A stretch of 64,000 nucleotides of DNA from Magnetaquicoccus sp039908525 (lineage in GTDB: Bacteria > Pseudomonadota > Magnetococcia > Magnetococcales > Magnetaquicoccaceae): assembly GCA_039908525.1 (NCBI GenBank), contig JAMOAY010000012.1, forward strand, positions 30,453-94,452, written 5' to 3'. The translations under genes and the position numbers were made by a program. Under the pieces are notes generated by a model. That model did no database searches. It saw only the letters and a list, made by a program, of their open reading frames with translations, and was not told where the DNA came from. Shown piece after piece: positions 28,370 to 37,069 of the stretch; within the stretch, counting starts at the first letter, position 1; each line of letters starts with the position of its first letter.

Positions 28370-28792
28370 TCACTGCCTTGTTGGTGTTGGCGGTGCCGGG
28401 GGAACCTGCACCTGGGGCGATGGAACGGGCTGACGCAACTCTTGGGCGAGAGGTGGGTAGTAGGCCTGAATAGGTGGAAACAGTCGGTTGATCGTCATCA
28501 TGCCCCCCAGAATGACAACCCCCATACCGACCACCCATTTGATGATCTCGGTCTTGGCGTTCGCCACGCTGACAGAAATTTCTTTTTGCAACTCTGTCTT
28601 GGCAAGTTCAATTTCCTTCTCCAGGCGCAAGATGTCCCCCCGGGTGGCCAACTCTTGAAGTCGGCATTCCTCCACCTTCTGAAGGACTCCAGATAACGCC
28701 TTTGCCTGGGCGGATGGAACACCGGCAGTTTCCAGCTTCTTGACAAAGGCCAGGGTATCGAACGGGATGGCGAAGGTTGAGGCCATGCTCAT
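28370..28792 (-). CDS. DUF1640-type coiled-coil membrane protein
   Basis: 140 residues. N-terminal motif FDTLAFVKKLETAGVPSAQA, a long charged coiled coil (about 45-90; LATRGDILRLEKEIELAKTE), one membrane segment (WVVGMGVVILGGMMTINRLF, about 95-115) and a proline-rich tail. This matches DUF1640/CCDC90-like proteins, of unknown function in bacteria. ATG 28792 has AGGAGA nine bases upstream; ATG 28786 is possible. It lies between two convergent FGE genes and inside the 107-bp inverted repeat, so it may move with that cassette or be a passenger. Confidence 0.75.
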   Translation of the reverse strand: MSMASTFAIPFDTLAFVKKLETAGVPSAQAKALSGVLQKVEECRLQELATRGDILRLEKEIELAKTELQKEISVSVANAKTEIIKWVVGMGVVILGGMMTINRLFPPIQAYYPPLAQELRQPVPSPQVQVPPAPPTPTRQ

Positions 28793-28866
28793 GGTGGCTC
28801 TCCTCATGGTGAACATGGGCAGCACTCTACCGTGTCCGGGTCATCCGGCAAAGAGAAATCACCATT

Positions 28867-28973
28867 TTGTCAATATGTCGCGACCAGGGGCTCCGCCCCT
28901 GGACCCCACAAAAAGCAAAAAAAATCAAATATCAAGCGTGCTCGAGGGCGCGGCCGCAACGCGAAACCCCAGG
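28867..28973 (-). repeat. Right arm of 107-bp inverted repeat
   Basis: Reverse-complement copy of 28216-28322: tail of the TIR-NACHT-FGE gene, its stop and the downstream hairpin (28884-28902). With the left arm it brackets 544 bp containing the DUF1640 gene. Confidence 0.9.
28884..28902 (-). other. Perfect 8-bp-stem hairpin downstream of the reverse VR
   Basis: Identical to the hairpin at 28286-28304, read on the minus strand, 22 bases after the stop of the TIR-NACHT-FGE gene. Same two readings: DGR homing hairpin or dispersed repeat/terminator. Confidence 0.55.
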
Positions 28974-29059
28974 CTGCCGACCCGGTCCCCGGCAGGGAAC
29001 CTGTCGCGATAGGCCGCACGCAGGCCGTCGGCGGGGCAGAACCAGGACCCGCCCCTGAC
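28925..29059 (-). other. Candidate DGR variable repeat (VR) at the 3' end of the TIR-NACHT-FGE gene
   Basis: Partner of the forward VR. Encodes VRGGSW-FC-PA-DG-LRAAYR-DRF-PAG-DRVGS-LGFRVAAAPSSTL, with the variable residues between the hyphenated constants. Upstream of AGG GGC GGG the two genes quickly pick up synonymous differences (GGT/GGC, AAC/AAT, GTT/GTC, CCT/CCG), so the identical tract starts abruptly, as expected for sequence copied from a common template or by recent gene conversion. Confidence 0.6.
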
Positions 29060-32000
29060 AACCCTGCCGTCACCTTCGGTGACAACAGGGTTGTCAGGCA
29101 TTTGACCAACCCATCGGTGGTAGTCTCGCGACCACCCGTCTCGGCACCACTCCCAGACGTTACCCGCCAGATCCAGGTGACCGAATGGGCCACGCCCGGA
29201 GGGAAAGCTGCCGACAGGGACCGGTTTGCCGGAGTCGAGATCCAAGCCGAAGCAGACCCGCTCTTTGGTCGGTTTCTCCCCGCCCCACGGATAGGGCCGA
29301 CCGTCCATTCCTCGGGCGGCAAACTCCCACTGGGCCTCGCTGGGCAGGGTACAGGTCAGCCCCCGTGCCATTCCCTCGCTCAGCCAGCGGCAAAAGGCCA
29401 CGGCATCCGCCCAATCCACCCCCACCACCGGCTGCTCCGGATCGGAAAAACGACGGTCCCGCCACTGAGCCGGTTCCCTGGTCCGGGTTGCCTGGAGATA
29501 GAGGCCATAGTGCCGATTGGTCACCGGGGTCTCTGCCAGCCAGTAGGGGGAGAGTCGTACCGGGTGGGGAGGACGCTCGTCTTCATGCCCGTCCAGGCTC
29601 CCCATGGTGAAGATCCCACCCGGAACCGGCAACAGGCGCAGTCCGGTACGGGGTTCGATAAAAATTTCCAGGGCGGGCGCGGCCCCGTTGGTGGTCGGAC
29701 CGGCCAGGGCTGCGGCGGCGGGACGGTCCAGAAAACGGTTGGCCTGTGCCCGCACCTCTTCGGAGTCCGTCCTGCTGGCCAACCGTTCGGCAATCTCCCG
29801 CAGACGATGATTGCTGCGTCCCCGCAGCAGGCGCAACAGGGCAGACTGCTCCCCTGGGGTGCCTATGTCCAACCGCTCTTCAAAGGGGGTCAGATTGATC
29901 AGCGGCGCCTCGGCCAGCACCGCCCGCAACCACTCCGCCCCCTCTTCTTGTCCCACCCCTGGCAGGAGTGCCTTCACCAGGTGGACAAACAGATCCCCAT
30001 CTTCCAAGCCGGCGGTGAGCAGAATCACCTCTTTCCACCACTCTTCCCCCCGGTGGGAGACCAGTTCGGCCACCAGGGTCTGCCGCTGGGCAGCGACATG
30101 CTGGGCGGCCAGATATTCCTGGAATCCCAGGTGCATGAAACCGTAGTGCCGGGGAGCGTACTCCTCCAGCACGCCGCAGGTGAGATGAAACCAGCGCAGC
30201 CCTCCATCCGGCAACGGTTGGGCATGGCCCTGCTGGTCCAACACCGCCGCCGCCAGATCGGCAAACTCCTGGGCGGTCATATCATACTGACGCCCCGCCG
30301 TGTGCATCTCCCAGGCCATGCGCCGGAGCACGGAGAGGGCCATCTCCGGGGTCAGGGGGGGCTCCTCCCCCTCTTGCAGATGCCGCCAGCGATACAGCAG
30401 CACCTCCAGACACTGGCGGTAAAACTCCACCCGACGCCGGGGAATTTCATATTTTTGCAGCACCACCACACAGAGCAGGGTCAACAGCAGGGGATTGCCC
30501 ACCAACAGCTGGATCTGCCGGTTGGCATGGTGGGGCTGCCGCAAATTTTCCAGCAACTTGGCAGACTCCTGTCCGGCCTGCAGCGGGTCGCCCTTGGGCA
30601 GACTGCCATGGGCCTCCTGAAACCACAGACGGACAAAATCCTCCACCTGGTCGGCATCCAGGGGGCGCACATCCAGATGGAGGAAAGCGTTTCCCAGACG
30701 AACCGTGCCGCCATAACCCGCATAGCGACAGGAGACGACCGCATGAATGTTCCGGGACCAGGCGGTCAGCAGGGCATCATCCAGCTTGCGCGCCACCCTG
30801 CCCCGCAGCCCCTGACTGGCTATCTCGTCCAGACCATCCAGCAACAGCAGCAGTTTGCCCCGTTTCCAGAGCCGTTTCCCCAATCCGGTCGGCAGACTGT
30901 GGCCTGAGCTCTCGTTCAGTTCGTGCTGGATGAAGGCGGAAAGAGGCTTGTTCAAAAACGGCTCCGCAAAGCGGCGCAGACGCAAAAAGAGGGGAATGGT
31001 TCCGTCTGGCAGTTCCAGCACCGAAGCCCCTTCCAGCAGACAGTGGTGCAACAGCTTGCGCAAGGCGGTGGATTTGCCGGCCCCCGGATCGCCAAACAGG
31101 GCGGCATGCCGTTGTCTGCCCACGGCAAAAATCCGGGTCAGCGCCACATCCCCGTCACTCTGTTGTCCGGCCATCTCGGCGGGGCTCCCCTTGCGCTGCT
31201 CCAGATCCGCCAGCACGGTCCGCTGGGAGATGCGCAACGGGATGTAAACCTTGGCCAGATCCAGGGTCAGATCGGAGCCCCCCACGCCGATCATCGCCAC
31301 ATGGCCATATTTTTCCATCGCCCAGGCGCAATAGGTTGCCAGATCATCCTCGGCGACTGGTGTGTGGGCCGGGGGCGTGCCGGGTATGGGTGGCGGTTTG
31401 ATTTTTGTCGCCAGTTCGCGAATTGAAACGGCTGGGTCGGCATGGTACGGAAAGCACGGGGCCTCTCCCAGCAGCAAGGAACTGGCCTCGTCGTCCATGA
31501 GCAAGCCATAGATTCCCTGGCCTCTCCGCCGGGCGGTTGCAACCAGATCCACGGCCGAACGGGTGCCAGCCGCAGTGGGCGTCAGGCAAAAAATGACAGG
31601 CGCTCCCCCGGCAACCTCCGCAGATCCCAACGCCACCCTTTTCGGCCGAAGGCCATGGGTTTCCAGGAGATCACAGACCGCAACCGCCGATGCTTCATCC
31701 TGCGTGGCATGGACAACGCAGACGCAAGCAAGCACATCCAACAGAGAGGCCAACCCCGATGACCAATTCTCCATCAGATCCACCGGCTTCAGATCGCCCA
31801 GGATGGTCGGCCCCTCCTGGCCGGTCAAGCAGACAGGAATCACCAAGCCCCCCTTTTTTTCCAGTTGACGGGCAAGGGCGGAGCTCCATTCCCGCCTGAT
31901 CCAGGGGGCATCGACCGAGGATGAGGAGTAGCACAGCAACAGATAATCGTAGGTTTTCAGACCTTGATCTATTTTTTTCAACAATGGAATCCCCTGGTTG

Positions 32001-32111
32001 GATGTTCCACTCGTCAAACCAGACATCATGCCCGGCGGCGCGCAGCGCCCGGGCCAGCTTGTCAGCCGGCTCTTTGTCCGCCTTCCGGTGGCTGATGAAT
32101 ACTTTGATCAT
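28925..32111 (-). CDS. TIR-NACHT-FGE-fold protein, frameshifted in the TIR domain; candidate DGR variable protein
   Basis: The natural start is ATG 32111 (ribosome site AGGAAGAGA), giving a TIR domain MIKVFISHRKADKEPADKLA, then ALRAAGHDVWFDEWNIQPGD. The frame is lost in an A7 run (31972-31978); one base fewer would continue as IVEKIDQGLKTYDYLLLCYS and then SSVDAPWIRREW, the normal second half of a TIR domain. The corrected length is 1061 aa: TIR (about 1-125), linker, NACHT with GDPGAGKSTALRK (about 342) and LLLLLDGLDEIASQG, helical region, FGE/C-type-lectin fold (about 824-1055; LAGNVWEWCRDGW, RGGSWFCPADG). Without correction, an internal start would give a protein lacking most of the TIR domain. 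TIR effectors usually cleave NAD or make signalling nucleotides. Confidence 0.8.
31972..31978 (-). other. A7 homopolymer causing +1 frameshift in the TIR domain
   Basis: On the coding strand GTT GAA AAA AAT AGA leaves the TIR frame; GTT GAA AAA ATA GAT would stay in it and restores family sequence (IVEKIDQGL). Rest of the gene is open for about 1000 codons, so the lesion is single. Possible explanations: sequencing error, recent loss, transcriptional slippage or a phase-variable tract. Confidence 0.85.
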
Positions 32112-32188
32112 CGCGTGTTCTCTTCCTGCCCGGTGTGACAGTCTTTGGATGAGGGCAGAGACGGGATCGAACCCTCCGCCAGCCTGCG

Positions 32189-33298
32189 TCACGCCTTGTC
32201 GGTGAACACGCTGTCCAGGGTTGAGGCATTCAATATCCGCAGAGTCCACTGGTCCAGGGTTGGAGGTGCGGCCTCTGCGATCTTTTGGCCAACCCAAGGG
32301 GGAAGATCACCAAAGCGGTGTTGCAGGAGGCGGGTCAGCGTTTCTGCCTTGCCCTCCTGTCGGCCCTCCTGTCGGCCCTCCTGTCGGCCCTCCTGTCGGC
32401 CCTCCTGTCGGCCCTCCTGTCGGCCCTCCTGTCGGCCCTCCTGTCGGCCTTCCAGCCGGCCTTCCATTCGGCCTTCCAGCCGGCCTTCCATTCGGCCTTC
32501 CAGCCGGCCCTCTGTGCGTCCTTCCATCTTGCCATAGCCATAGGTGGACTCCACCATACTGGCCTGATAGTGCAGGTCATCCTTGTAACGCTCGTAGGCC
32601 ATCCGCTCTGCGGCTGGAAGTTTCAGGATGTCAAGCTGTTCCTTGGCCTTGACAATACCTCGGGCGGTAAATTCTGCACGGATTTCTTCGTTTTTGAGGA
32701 AGTAGATCCACTCATCCAACGTGTCGCGTGCGACATCGTTGAAGCGGTTCACCTTGATCAGATAATATTCCGGGAAGAGTGCCGACACCGAGTCCCGACG
32801 AAACAGAGCTTTCTGTCCTTCGCTGAGGTCCAGCTCATCCTGGGTGTGCATCCCCCTGAAGGTGGTATTGCCCCAATAGACATAGTCTGCACCACGACCC
32901 AGGTCAAAGTACAGGATGCTGACTGAAATCACTTTGACCACGCCGGAGTATGGCCCTCCTTCAGGCATATGCTCGGTAATGGCCCGGGCCGTGCCGTACA
33001 GAATGCGCTGCAGATAATCCGACTCCCGCTCGTACTGGAGTTCAATGATGATCAGCTCGCCTCGGGCGTTTCTCACCTTGAGATCCACCCGATTGGATCT
33101 GTCGTACCGGTCATCCTTGTTGCTCTCACTCTCCAGAATCTCCAGGATGCGGACCTCATCATGGAAAAGTTCGCTCAGGAAACCTTCCAGAATCTCAAAA
33201 TTGGCCTTGCTGCGCAGAAGCCGCTTCAAGGCCCAATCAAAACTGATCAACTGGCGTTGTTTCATGTTTGCAGAGCTCCAGAAAATTGTATCTGACAT
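32189..33298 (-). CDS. Rpn/PD-(D/E)XK nuclease-family protein with tetrapeptide repeats
   Basis: 369 residues. N-terminal motif QLISFDWALKRLLRSKANFE, then catalytic-looking acidic residues (NRVDLKVRNARGELIIIELQ, a D...ExQ core), as in Rpn recombination-promoting nucleases and the PD-(D/E)XK transposase-like family (PF12784). About residues 260-315 are 14 tandem tetrapeptides (GRTE, GRLE, GRME and eight identical GRQE), followed by a C-terminal helical DUF4351-like domain (LTRLLQHRFGDLPPWV). Start 33298 (GGAGAGGTGA upstream) or 33265, where the family usually begins. It lies 10 bp after a Sel1 gene and 77 bp before the TIR gene on the same strand. Function as nuclease is inferred. Confidence 0.8.
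   Translation of the reverse strand: MSDTIFWSSANMKQRQLISFDWALKRLLRSKANFEILEGFLSELFHDEVRILEILESESNKDDRYDRSNRVDLKVRNARGELIIIELQYERESDYLQRILYGTARAITEHMPEGGPYSGVVKVISVSILYFDLGRGADYVYWGNTTFRGMHTQDELDLSEGQKALFRRDSVSALFPEYYLIKVNRFNDVARDTLDEWIYFLKNEEIRAEFTARGIVKAKEQLDILKLPAAERMAYERYKDDLHYQASMVESTYGYGKMEGRTEGRLEGRMEGRLEGRMEGRLEGRQEGRQEGRQEGRQEGRQEGRQEGRQEGRQEGKAETLTRLLQHRFGDLPPWVGQKIAEAAPPTLDQWTLRILNASTLDSVFTDKA
32352..32519 (-). repeat. 12-bp tandem repeats inside the Rpn-type gene
   Basis: Fourteen 12-bp units, eight of them identical (CCCTCCTGTCGG on the plus strand, coding GRQE), followed by six diverged ones. Whole-codon units keep the frame, so copy-number change would lengthen or shorten the charged linker only. 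Confidence 0.95.
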
Positions 33299-33308
33299 TT
33301 CATGTGGA

Positions 33309-34217
33309 TCACCTCTCCGGGTGTTGTCTGCTCCACTCACGGGCCTGATGCTGTGCCTCTTCCACGTCGGCGCGGCTCATCTGTCGGGTCACCTGCTCCA
33401 GCAGGGGCATGGCCTCCCGGTGGCCGTTGGCCGAGGCCAGATTGAACCACATGTGCGCCTTGATGGCATCCTTGGGCACCGTCCAGCCCTCCTGGTGGCT
33501 CAAGCCCAGATTGAACATGGCCTGGGGATTTTTCTGCTCGGCGGCCTTCAGGAACCAGATCATCGCCTGCTCGGGATCCTGCGCCAGACCATATCCTTTG
33601 GCACACAACAGACCCAGATTGAGCTGGGCGTTGCTGTTGCCCTGCTCGGCCGCCTGCTGATACCAGTGCACCGCCCGTTTGTAATCCCGAACCACACCCG
33701 TGCCCTGATGATACAGGAAGCCCAGATTGAACTGGGCCCCGGCATGTCCCTGCTCGGCCGCCTTTTGGTACCAGCCGAACGCCTCCTCATAATTGTGCGG
33801 CACCCCCTGCCCTTGGGCATAGGCGGTGCCCAGATCGGACTGGGCCTCGGCATGTCCTTGCCCGGCCGCCTTCTGCAACCAGCCAACAGACTCCCGGTAA
33901 TCCTGCAACACCCCCTCCCCACGGGCATACATGGCGCCCAGGGCCGCCTGTGCCGCCGCATTGTTCTGCTCGGCTGCCTTCCGCAGCCAGTACAAGGCCT
34001 CCCGGTAATCCTGGGGCACCCCGTTGCCCGCCCGATACATCACCCCCAGGGCAGACTGGACCAGCAGATCCCCCTGCCGGGCCTTCTCCACCAGACTCTC
34101 CAGGGTCTGGGCATCACCATGCTTGACCTTGGCCAGCAGCTCCTCAAAATAACCAGCCTCGCCGGAAACGGCGGGCAGACAGAGGGCCAACAAGCATAAC
34201 CAGGAACCGATGCGCAT
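33309..34217 (-). CDS. Secreted Sel1-repeat protein
   Basis: 302 residues with a signal peptide (MRIGSWLCLLALCLPAVSG) that sets the start at 34217, then about six Sel1-type TPR repeats (G-hyd-MY..G.GV.QDY.EA..W..KAAEQ). Such repeats form superhelical scaffolds for protein contacts, often in the periplasm. Its stop is 10 bp before the Rpn-type gene; with the TIR-NACHT-FGE gene these may form one transcription unit. It shares the repeat family with the 780-aa protein at 45695. Confidence 0.85.
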   Translation of the reverse strand: MRIGSWLCLLALCLPAVSGEAGYFEELLAKVKHGDAQTLESLVEKARQGDLLVQSALGVMYRAGNGVPQDYREALYWLRKAAEQNNAAAQAALGAMYARGEGVLQDYRESVGWLQKAAGQGHAEAQSDLGTAYAQGQGVPHNYEEAFGWYQKAAEQGHAGAQFNLGFLYHQGTGVVRDYKRAVHWYQQAAEQGNSNAQLNLGLLCAKGYGLAQDPEQAMIWFLKAAEQKNPQAMFNLGLSHQEGWTVPKDAIKAHMWFNLASANGHREAMPLLEQVTRQMSRADVEEAQHQAREWSRQHPER

Positions 34218-34347
34218 AAAAATCCCATGCCAACCGTTGAAAGAAAAGGCGCCATACCCGGCCCGACCCCACCACTCTATAACGCTTTTCATCCGAAGTC
34301 ACCCCCTCAGCGCGCCACCATCCGCCCGGTCCGGAGGAGGCAGGCGC

Positions 34348-34363
34348 TGCAAGATATCTTGCA
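34348..34363. promoter_or_regulatory. Perfect 16-bp palindrome, possible operator
   Basis: TGCAAGATATCTTGCA reads the same on both strands. It lies between the divergent Sel1 and two-CW genes, just upstream of the AT-rich promoter-like sequence, where a dimeric regulator could bind. No regulator is identified. Confidence 0.35.
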
Positions 34364-34380
34364 TCAGCAAGTTTTATTGC

Positions 34381-34409
34381 TTGTTTTTTATCTCATTGTT
34401 TTATAGAAT
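34381..34409 (+). promoter_or_regulatory. Possible sigma-70 promoter
   Basis: TTGTTT, 17-base spacer, TAGAAT in an AT-rich stretch of an otherwise GC-rich genome. It would drive the two-CW gene with a leader of about 200 bases. Prediction from sequence only. Confidence 0.3.
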
Positions 34410-34615
34410 GTAATTCTCCTGTGTGTGCCGTGCTGTCAACCCCTGATCTTTTCGAAGGGGCAGAGGCTGGATGACAGAACGGCATGGATTGGTGTTTTTA
34501 TGCGTTGAATCAATAGGTTGATTGCAAGTTAACATGTGGCGCAATATGTGCTTGAATCAGGAGAATTCGGCGGGGCGGTCATGCTGAGACCCCGTTTGCC
34601 TGCGAGGTGGTGTGC

Positions 34616-34924
34616 ATGAAGACAAATTGCTGGGAAGAGAACCAATGCGGCCGTGAGCCGGGCGGCAGGCTGGTGGACAAGCGCGGCGCCTGCCCGGTCC
34701 CTCTGTTCGTTCCGGCCGATGGTTTCCTGGGCGGGGTGAATGGCGGGCGGGCCTGTGCGTTCATCACCGGTCGTTTGAGCGAGGCCGAGCGCAAGCTGGT
34801 CTGTTCCCAGGCGGTGGAAAGCTGCGAAAAGTGCAACTTCTACCGGAAGCTCAAGAAAAAATACAAAAAATCCTTCGCCGAGCCCCTGTTCAACAAATTC
34901 ATTCAGAACGCCTCTTCCCGCTGA
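34616..34924 (+). CDS. Two-CW-type small cysteine protein
   Basis: 102 residues. Begins MKTNCWEENQCGRE and carries paired cysteine patterns (RGACPV, NGGRACAF, VCSQAVESCEKCNFYRKL), the arrangement of two-CW domain proteins, which are thought to bind a metal; their role is unknown. The C-terminus is lysine-rich (KLKKKYKKSF). ATG 34616 has GAGGTGG upstream. It stands alone between divergent and convergent neighbours. Confidence 0.75.
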   Translation: MKTNCWEENQCGREPGGRLVDKRGACPVPLFVPADGFLGGVNGGRACAFITGRLSEAERKLVCSQAVESCEKCNFYRKLKKKYKKSFAEPLFNKFIQNASSR

Positions 34925-34957
34925 GACGGCACGGCATGTCACCCTCTCCGGGGGGCG

Positions 34958-37063
34958 TCACGCCTTGAGTTGTTGCCGGTCCGGGTCAATATGACGCATC
35001 AGCAGGGCATGCAGATCGTTCTTGTCGACGGGTTTGGTCAAAAAATCATCCATGCCGGCCTCCAGACAGCGTTCCCGTTCGCCCGCCATGGCGTTGGCGG
35101 TGACGGCCACCACCGGCGTGCGACTCATCGTCTGCTCCCGTTCATGCTCCCGAAAGGCGCGACAGGCGGCCAGACCATCCATCTCCGGCATGTGACAATC
35201 CATGAGCACCAGATCATACCTCTCCGTTTGCAGCAGGCGCAGTGCGCTGATGCCATCTTCCGCCGTGGTTACATGGATGCCAAAGCTTTTCAACATGATC
35301 TGAAACAGTTTCTGGTTGACGATGTTATCCTCGGCCACCAGGATCCTGGGCTTGTGGGAGAAGCCCGCCGGGACCGTTTTTTCCGCCCGGTGGGTCAGCA
35401 ACGCCTCTTTGACGGCGGTCGATCGTCGCAAAGGTACCTGGAAGGCAAAACGGGAGCCTCTGCCTTCGCTGCTGGAAAGCGTCACCTGACCGTGCATCCG
35501 CTCCGCCAAACGTCTGCAGATGGCCAGACCCAGGCCGCTGCCGCCATATTTGCGCGTCGTCGAGGCATCCCCCTGGGTGAAAGGCTGAAACAGACGCTCC
35601 GCAATCTCACCGGGAATGCCGATCCCGGTATCCTCCACCTGGAATTCGATCCAGATGCGTGGTTCCAACTCGGGATGGGGGGGCTCTGGAAGGTCGTGCT
35701 TCTGCGGGGATGTGGTCATGACCCGCAGGATGACCTCCCCCTTCTCGGTAAATTTGATGGCGTTGCTGAGCAGGTTGACCAGGATTTGCCGGATGCGGTG
35801 CACATCCCCCTGCACCTGCGACGGTACATCGCTGGCGATCCGGGTCCGCAGATGCAAACCCTTCTTGTTGGCCAACTCCCCGAACAGATCCCGCAGTTCG
35901 TTGCGCATCTCCCGCAGGGAAAAAGGCCGCTCCTCCAGTTCCAGATGGCCCGCCTCGATCTTGGACAGATCCAGGACATCGTTGATGATATTCAACAGAT
36001 TCTCGCCGGACTTGCGGATCATCTCCACATAAAAGAGTTTTTTGCTGGAAAGTCGCTGTTCCATGAGCAGCGCGGCCATGCCCATGATGCCGTTCAGGGG
36101 GGTGCGTACCTCATGGCTGATGGTGGCCAGAAATTCACTTTTGTAGCGACTGGCCAGTTCCGCCGCCTCTTTGGCGGCGTGCAGACGCCGCTCGCCCTCC
36201 TTGCGTTCGATGACGCCGGCCAGGGTGTGGGCAATCGTGGTGAGAAACTGCTCCTCTTCGACACTGCTGCTGTGGTTGGGGGGCACATAGGCCATGATGA
36301 TCCCCAGCAGATGCTCGTTGAACAGGATGGGAATACTGTAGTGACCATGGTTGGTGATGCCCGCACTGCACAGGGGGTGCGGGGCCTCCAGATGCTCGAC
36401 AAAGGTCACCCGTCGGGTCACGGCCGCGTGACCACAAAAACAGTGCCCCACGGCCACCAGCGCGCAGGAAAAACAGGTGCCAACCGGCAGATTTTGATGG
36501 GCCGTGAGCAGCAGATGCTCTTTGGTCTCGTCCAGCAGAAAGATGGCCCCCCGCGACTCCAGGGACAGCCAGGGAATCGCCAGAATGATCTGCAACGCCT
36601 CCTGCAACAGCTCCGGCAGGGCCAGAGGGCGAATGGCGATCTGCAACAACGTGCTGATGGCGATTTGCGACTGATAAACCCGCTCGTTGCGCTCTTCCAG
36701 GGCAATGCGCTCGGAAATATCGCGGATGATGGCAGAAAAACAATGGCCCTCCCCCTCCTGCCAGCCGGAGAGGGAGACCTCCAGGGGAATCTCACGACCA
36801 TCGCGGTGGGTGCCGTAGAGAGAGTGCGTCTTGCCTGTATAGGCCGGGATCCCGGCAGCCTTGATGCGTGCCAGCGCCTCCAGATGGCGCTGCCGATAGC
36901 GGGAGGGGATCAACGGATCGAGAGGGTGGCCCAGCATCTGCTCTGCAGAGTGGCCAAACAAGGCCTCGGCGCCCGGATTCCACAGCAGGATGCGACCCTG
37001 ATCATCGATCACCACGATGGCATCCCGGGTGGTGACGGCCACCTGCCGCAGGAGTGCCTGCAT
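34958..37063 (-). CDS. Soluble PAS-GAF hybrid histidine kinase
   Basis: 701 residues: PAS (about 5-125; IVVIDDQGRILLWNPGAEAL), GAF (about 150-300), HisKA (ATISHEVRTPLNGIMGM, His near 315), HATPase (VEDTGIGIPGEI; GGSGLGLAICRRLAE) and a C-terminal receiver (ILVAEDNIVNQ, LVLMDCHMPEMDG, LTKPVD). No membrane segment, so it senses a cytoplasmic signal; the GAF region contains CFSCALVAVGHCFCGH, a cysteine/histidine-rich patch. Its start is 6 bp from the stop of the next upstream gene on the same strand. Confidence 0.9.
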   Translation of the reverse strand: MQALLRQVAVTTRDAIVVIDDQGRILLWNPGAEALFGHSAEQMLGHPLDPLIPSRYRQRHLEALARIKAAGIPAYTGKTHSLYGTHRDGREIPLEVSLSGWQEGEGHCFSAIIRDISERIALEERNERVYQSQIAISTLLQIAIRPLALPELLQEALQIILAIPWLSLESRGAIFLLDETKEHLLLTAHQNLPVGTCFSCALVAVGHCFCGHAAVTRRVTFVEHLEAPHPLCSAGITNHGHYSIPILFNEHLLGIIMAYVPPNHSSSVEEEQFLTTIAHTLAGVIERKEGERRLHAAKEAAELASRYKSEFLATISHEVRTPLNGIMGMAALLMEQRLSSKKLFYVEMIRKSGENLLNIINDVLDLSKIEAGHLELEERPFSLREMRNELRDLFGELANKKGLHLRTRIASDVPSQVQGDVHRIRQILVNLLSNAIKFTEKGEVILRVMTTSPQKHDLPEPPHPELEPRIWIEFQVEDTGIGIPGEIAERLFQPFTQGDASTTRKYGGSGLGLAICRRLAERMHGQVTLSSSEGRGSRFAFQVPLRRSTAVKEALLTHRAEKTVPAGFSHKPRILVAEDNIVNQKLFQIMLKSFGIHVTTAEDGISALRLLQTERYDLVLMDCHMPEMDGLAACRAFREHEREQTMSRTPVVAVTANAMAGERERCLEAGMDDFLTKPVDKNDLHALLMRHIDPDRQQLKA

Positions 37064-37069
37064 CGGCGG

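Larger units (their letters stand above)
34218..34615. other. Non-coding region with a 16-bp palindrome and a promoter-like site
   Basis: 398 bp between divergent genes, notably AT-rich at 34365-34420 compared with its surroundings. It holds the palindrome and the sigma-70-like site listed separately. No open frame of note; I see no RNA gene. Confidence 0.6.

Noticed and set aside
28265..28924. DGR template repeat or reverse transcriptase between the two targets
   Set aside because: The only gene is DUF1640-like; no AAC-rich copy of the VR and no YxDD frame was found here or elsewhere in the window.
33309..34217. Magnetosome TPR protein MamA
   Set aside because: Repeats are Sel1-type with a signal peptide, and no mam neighbours are present.
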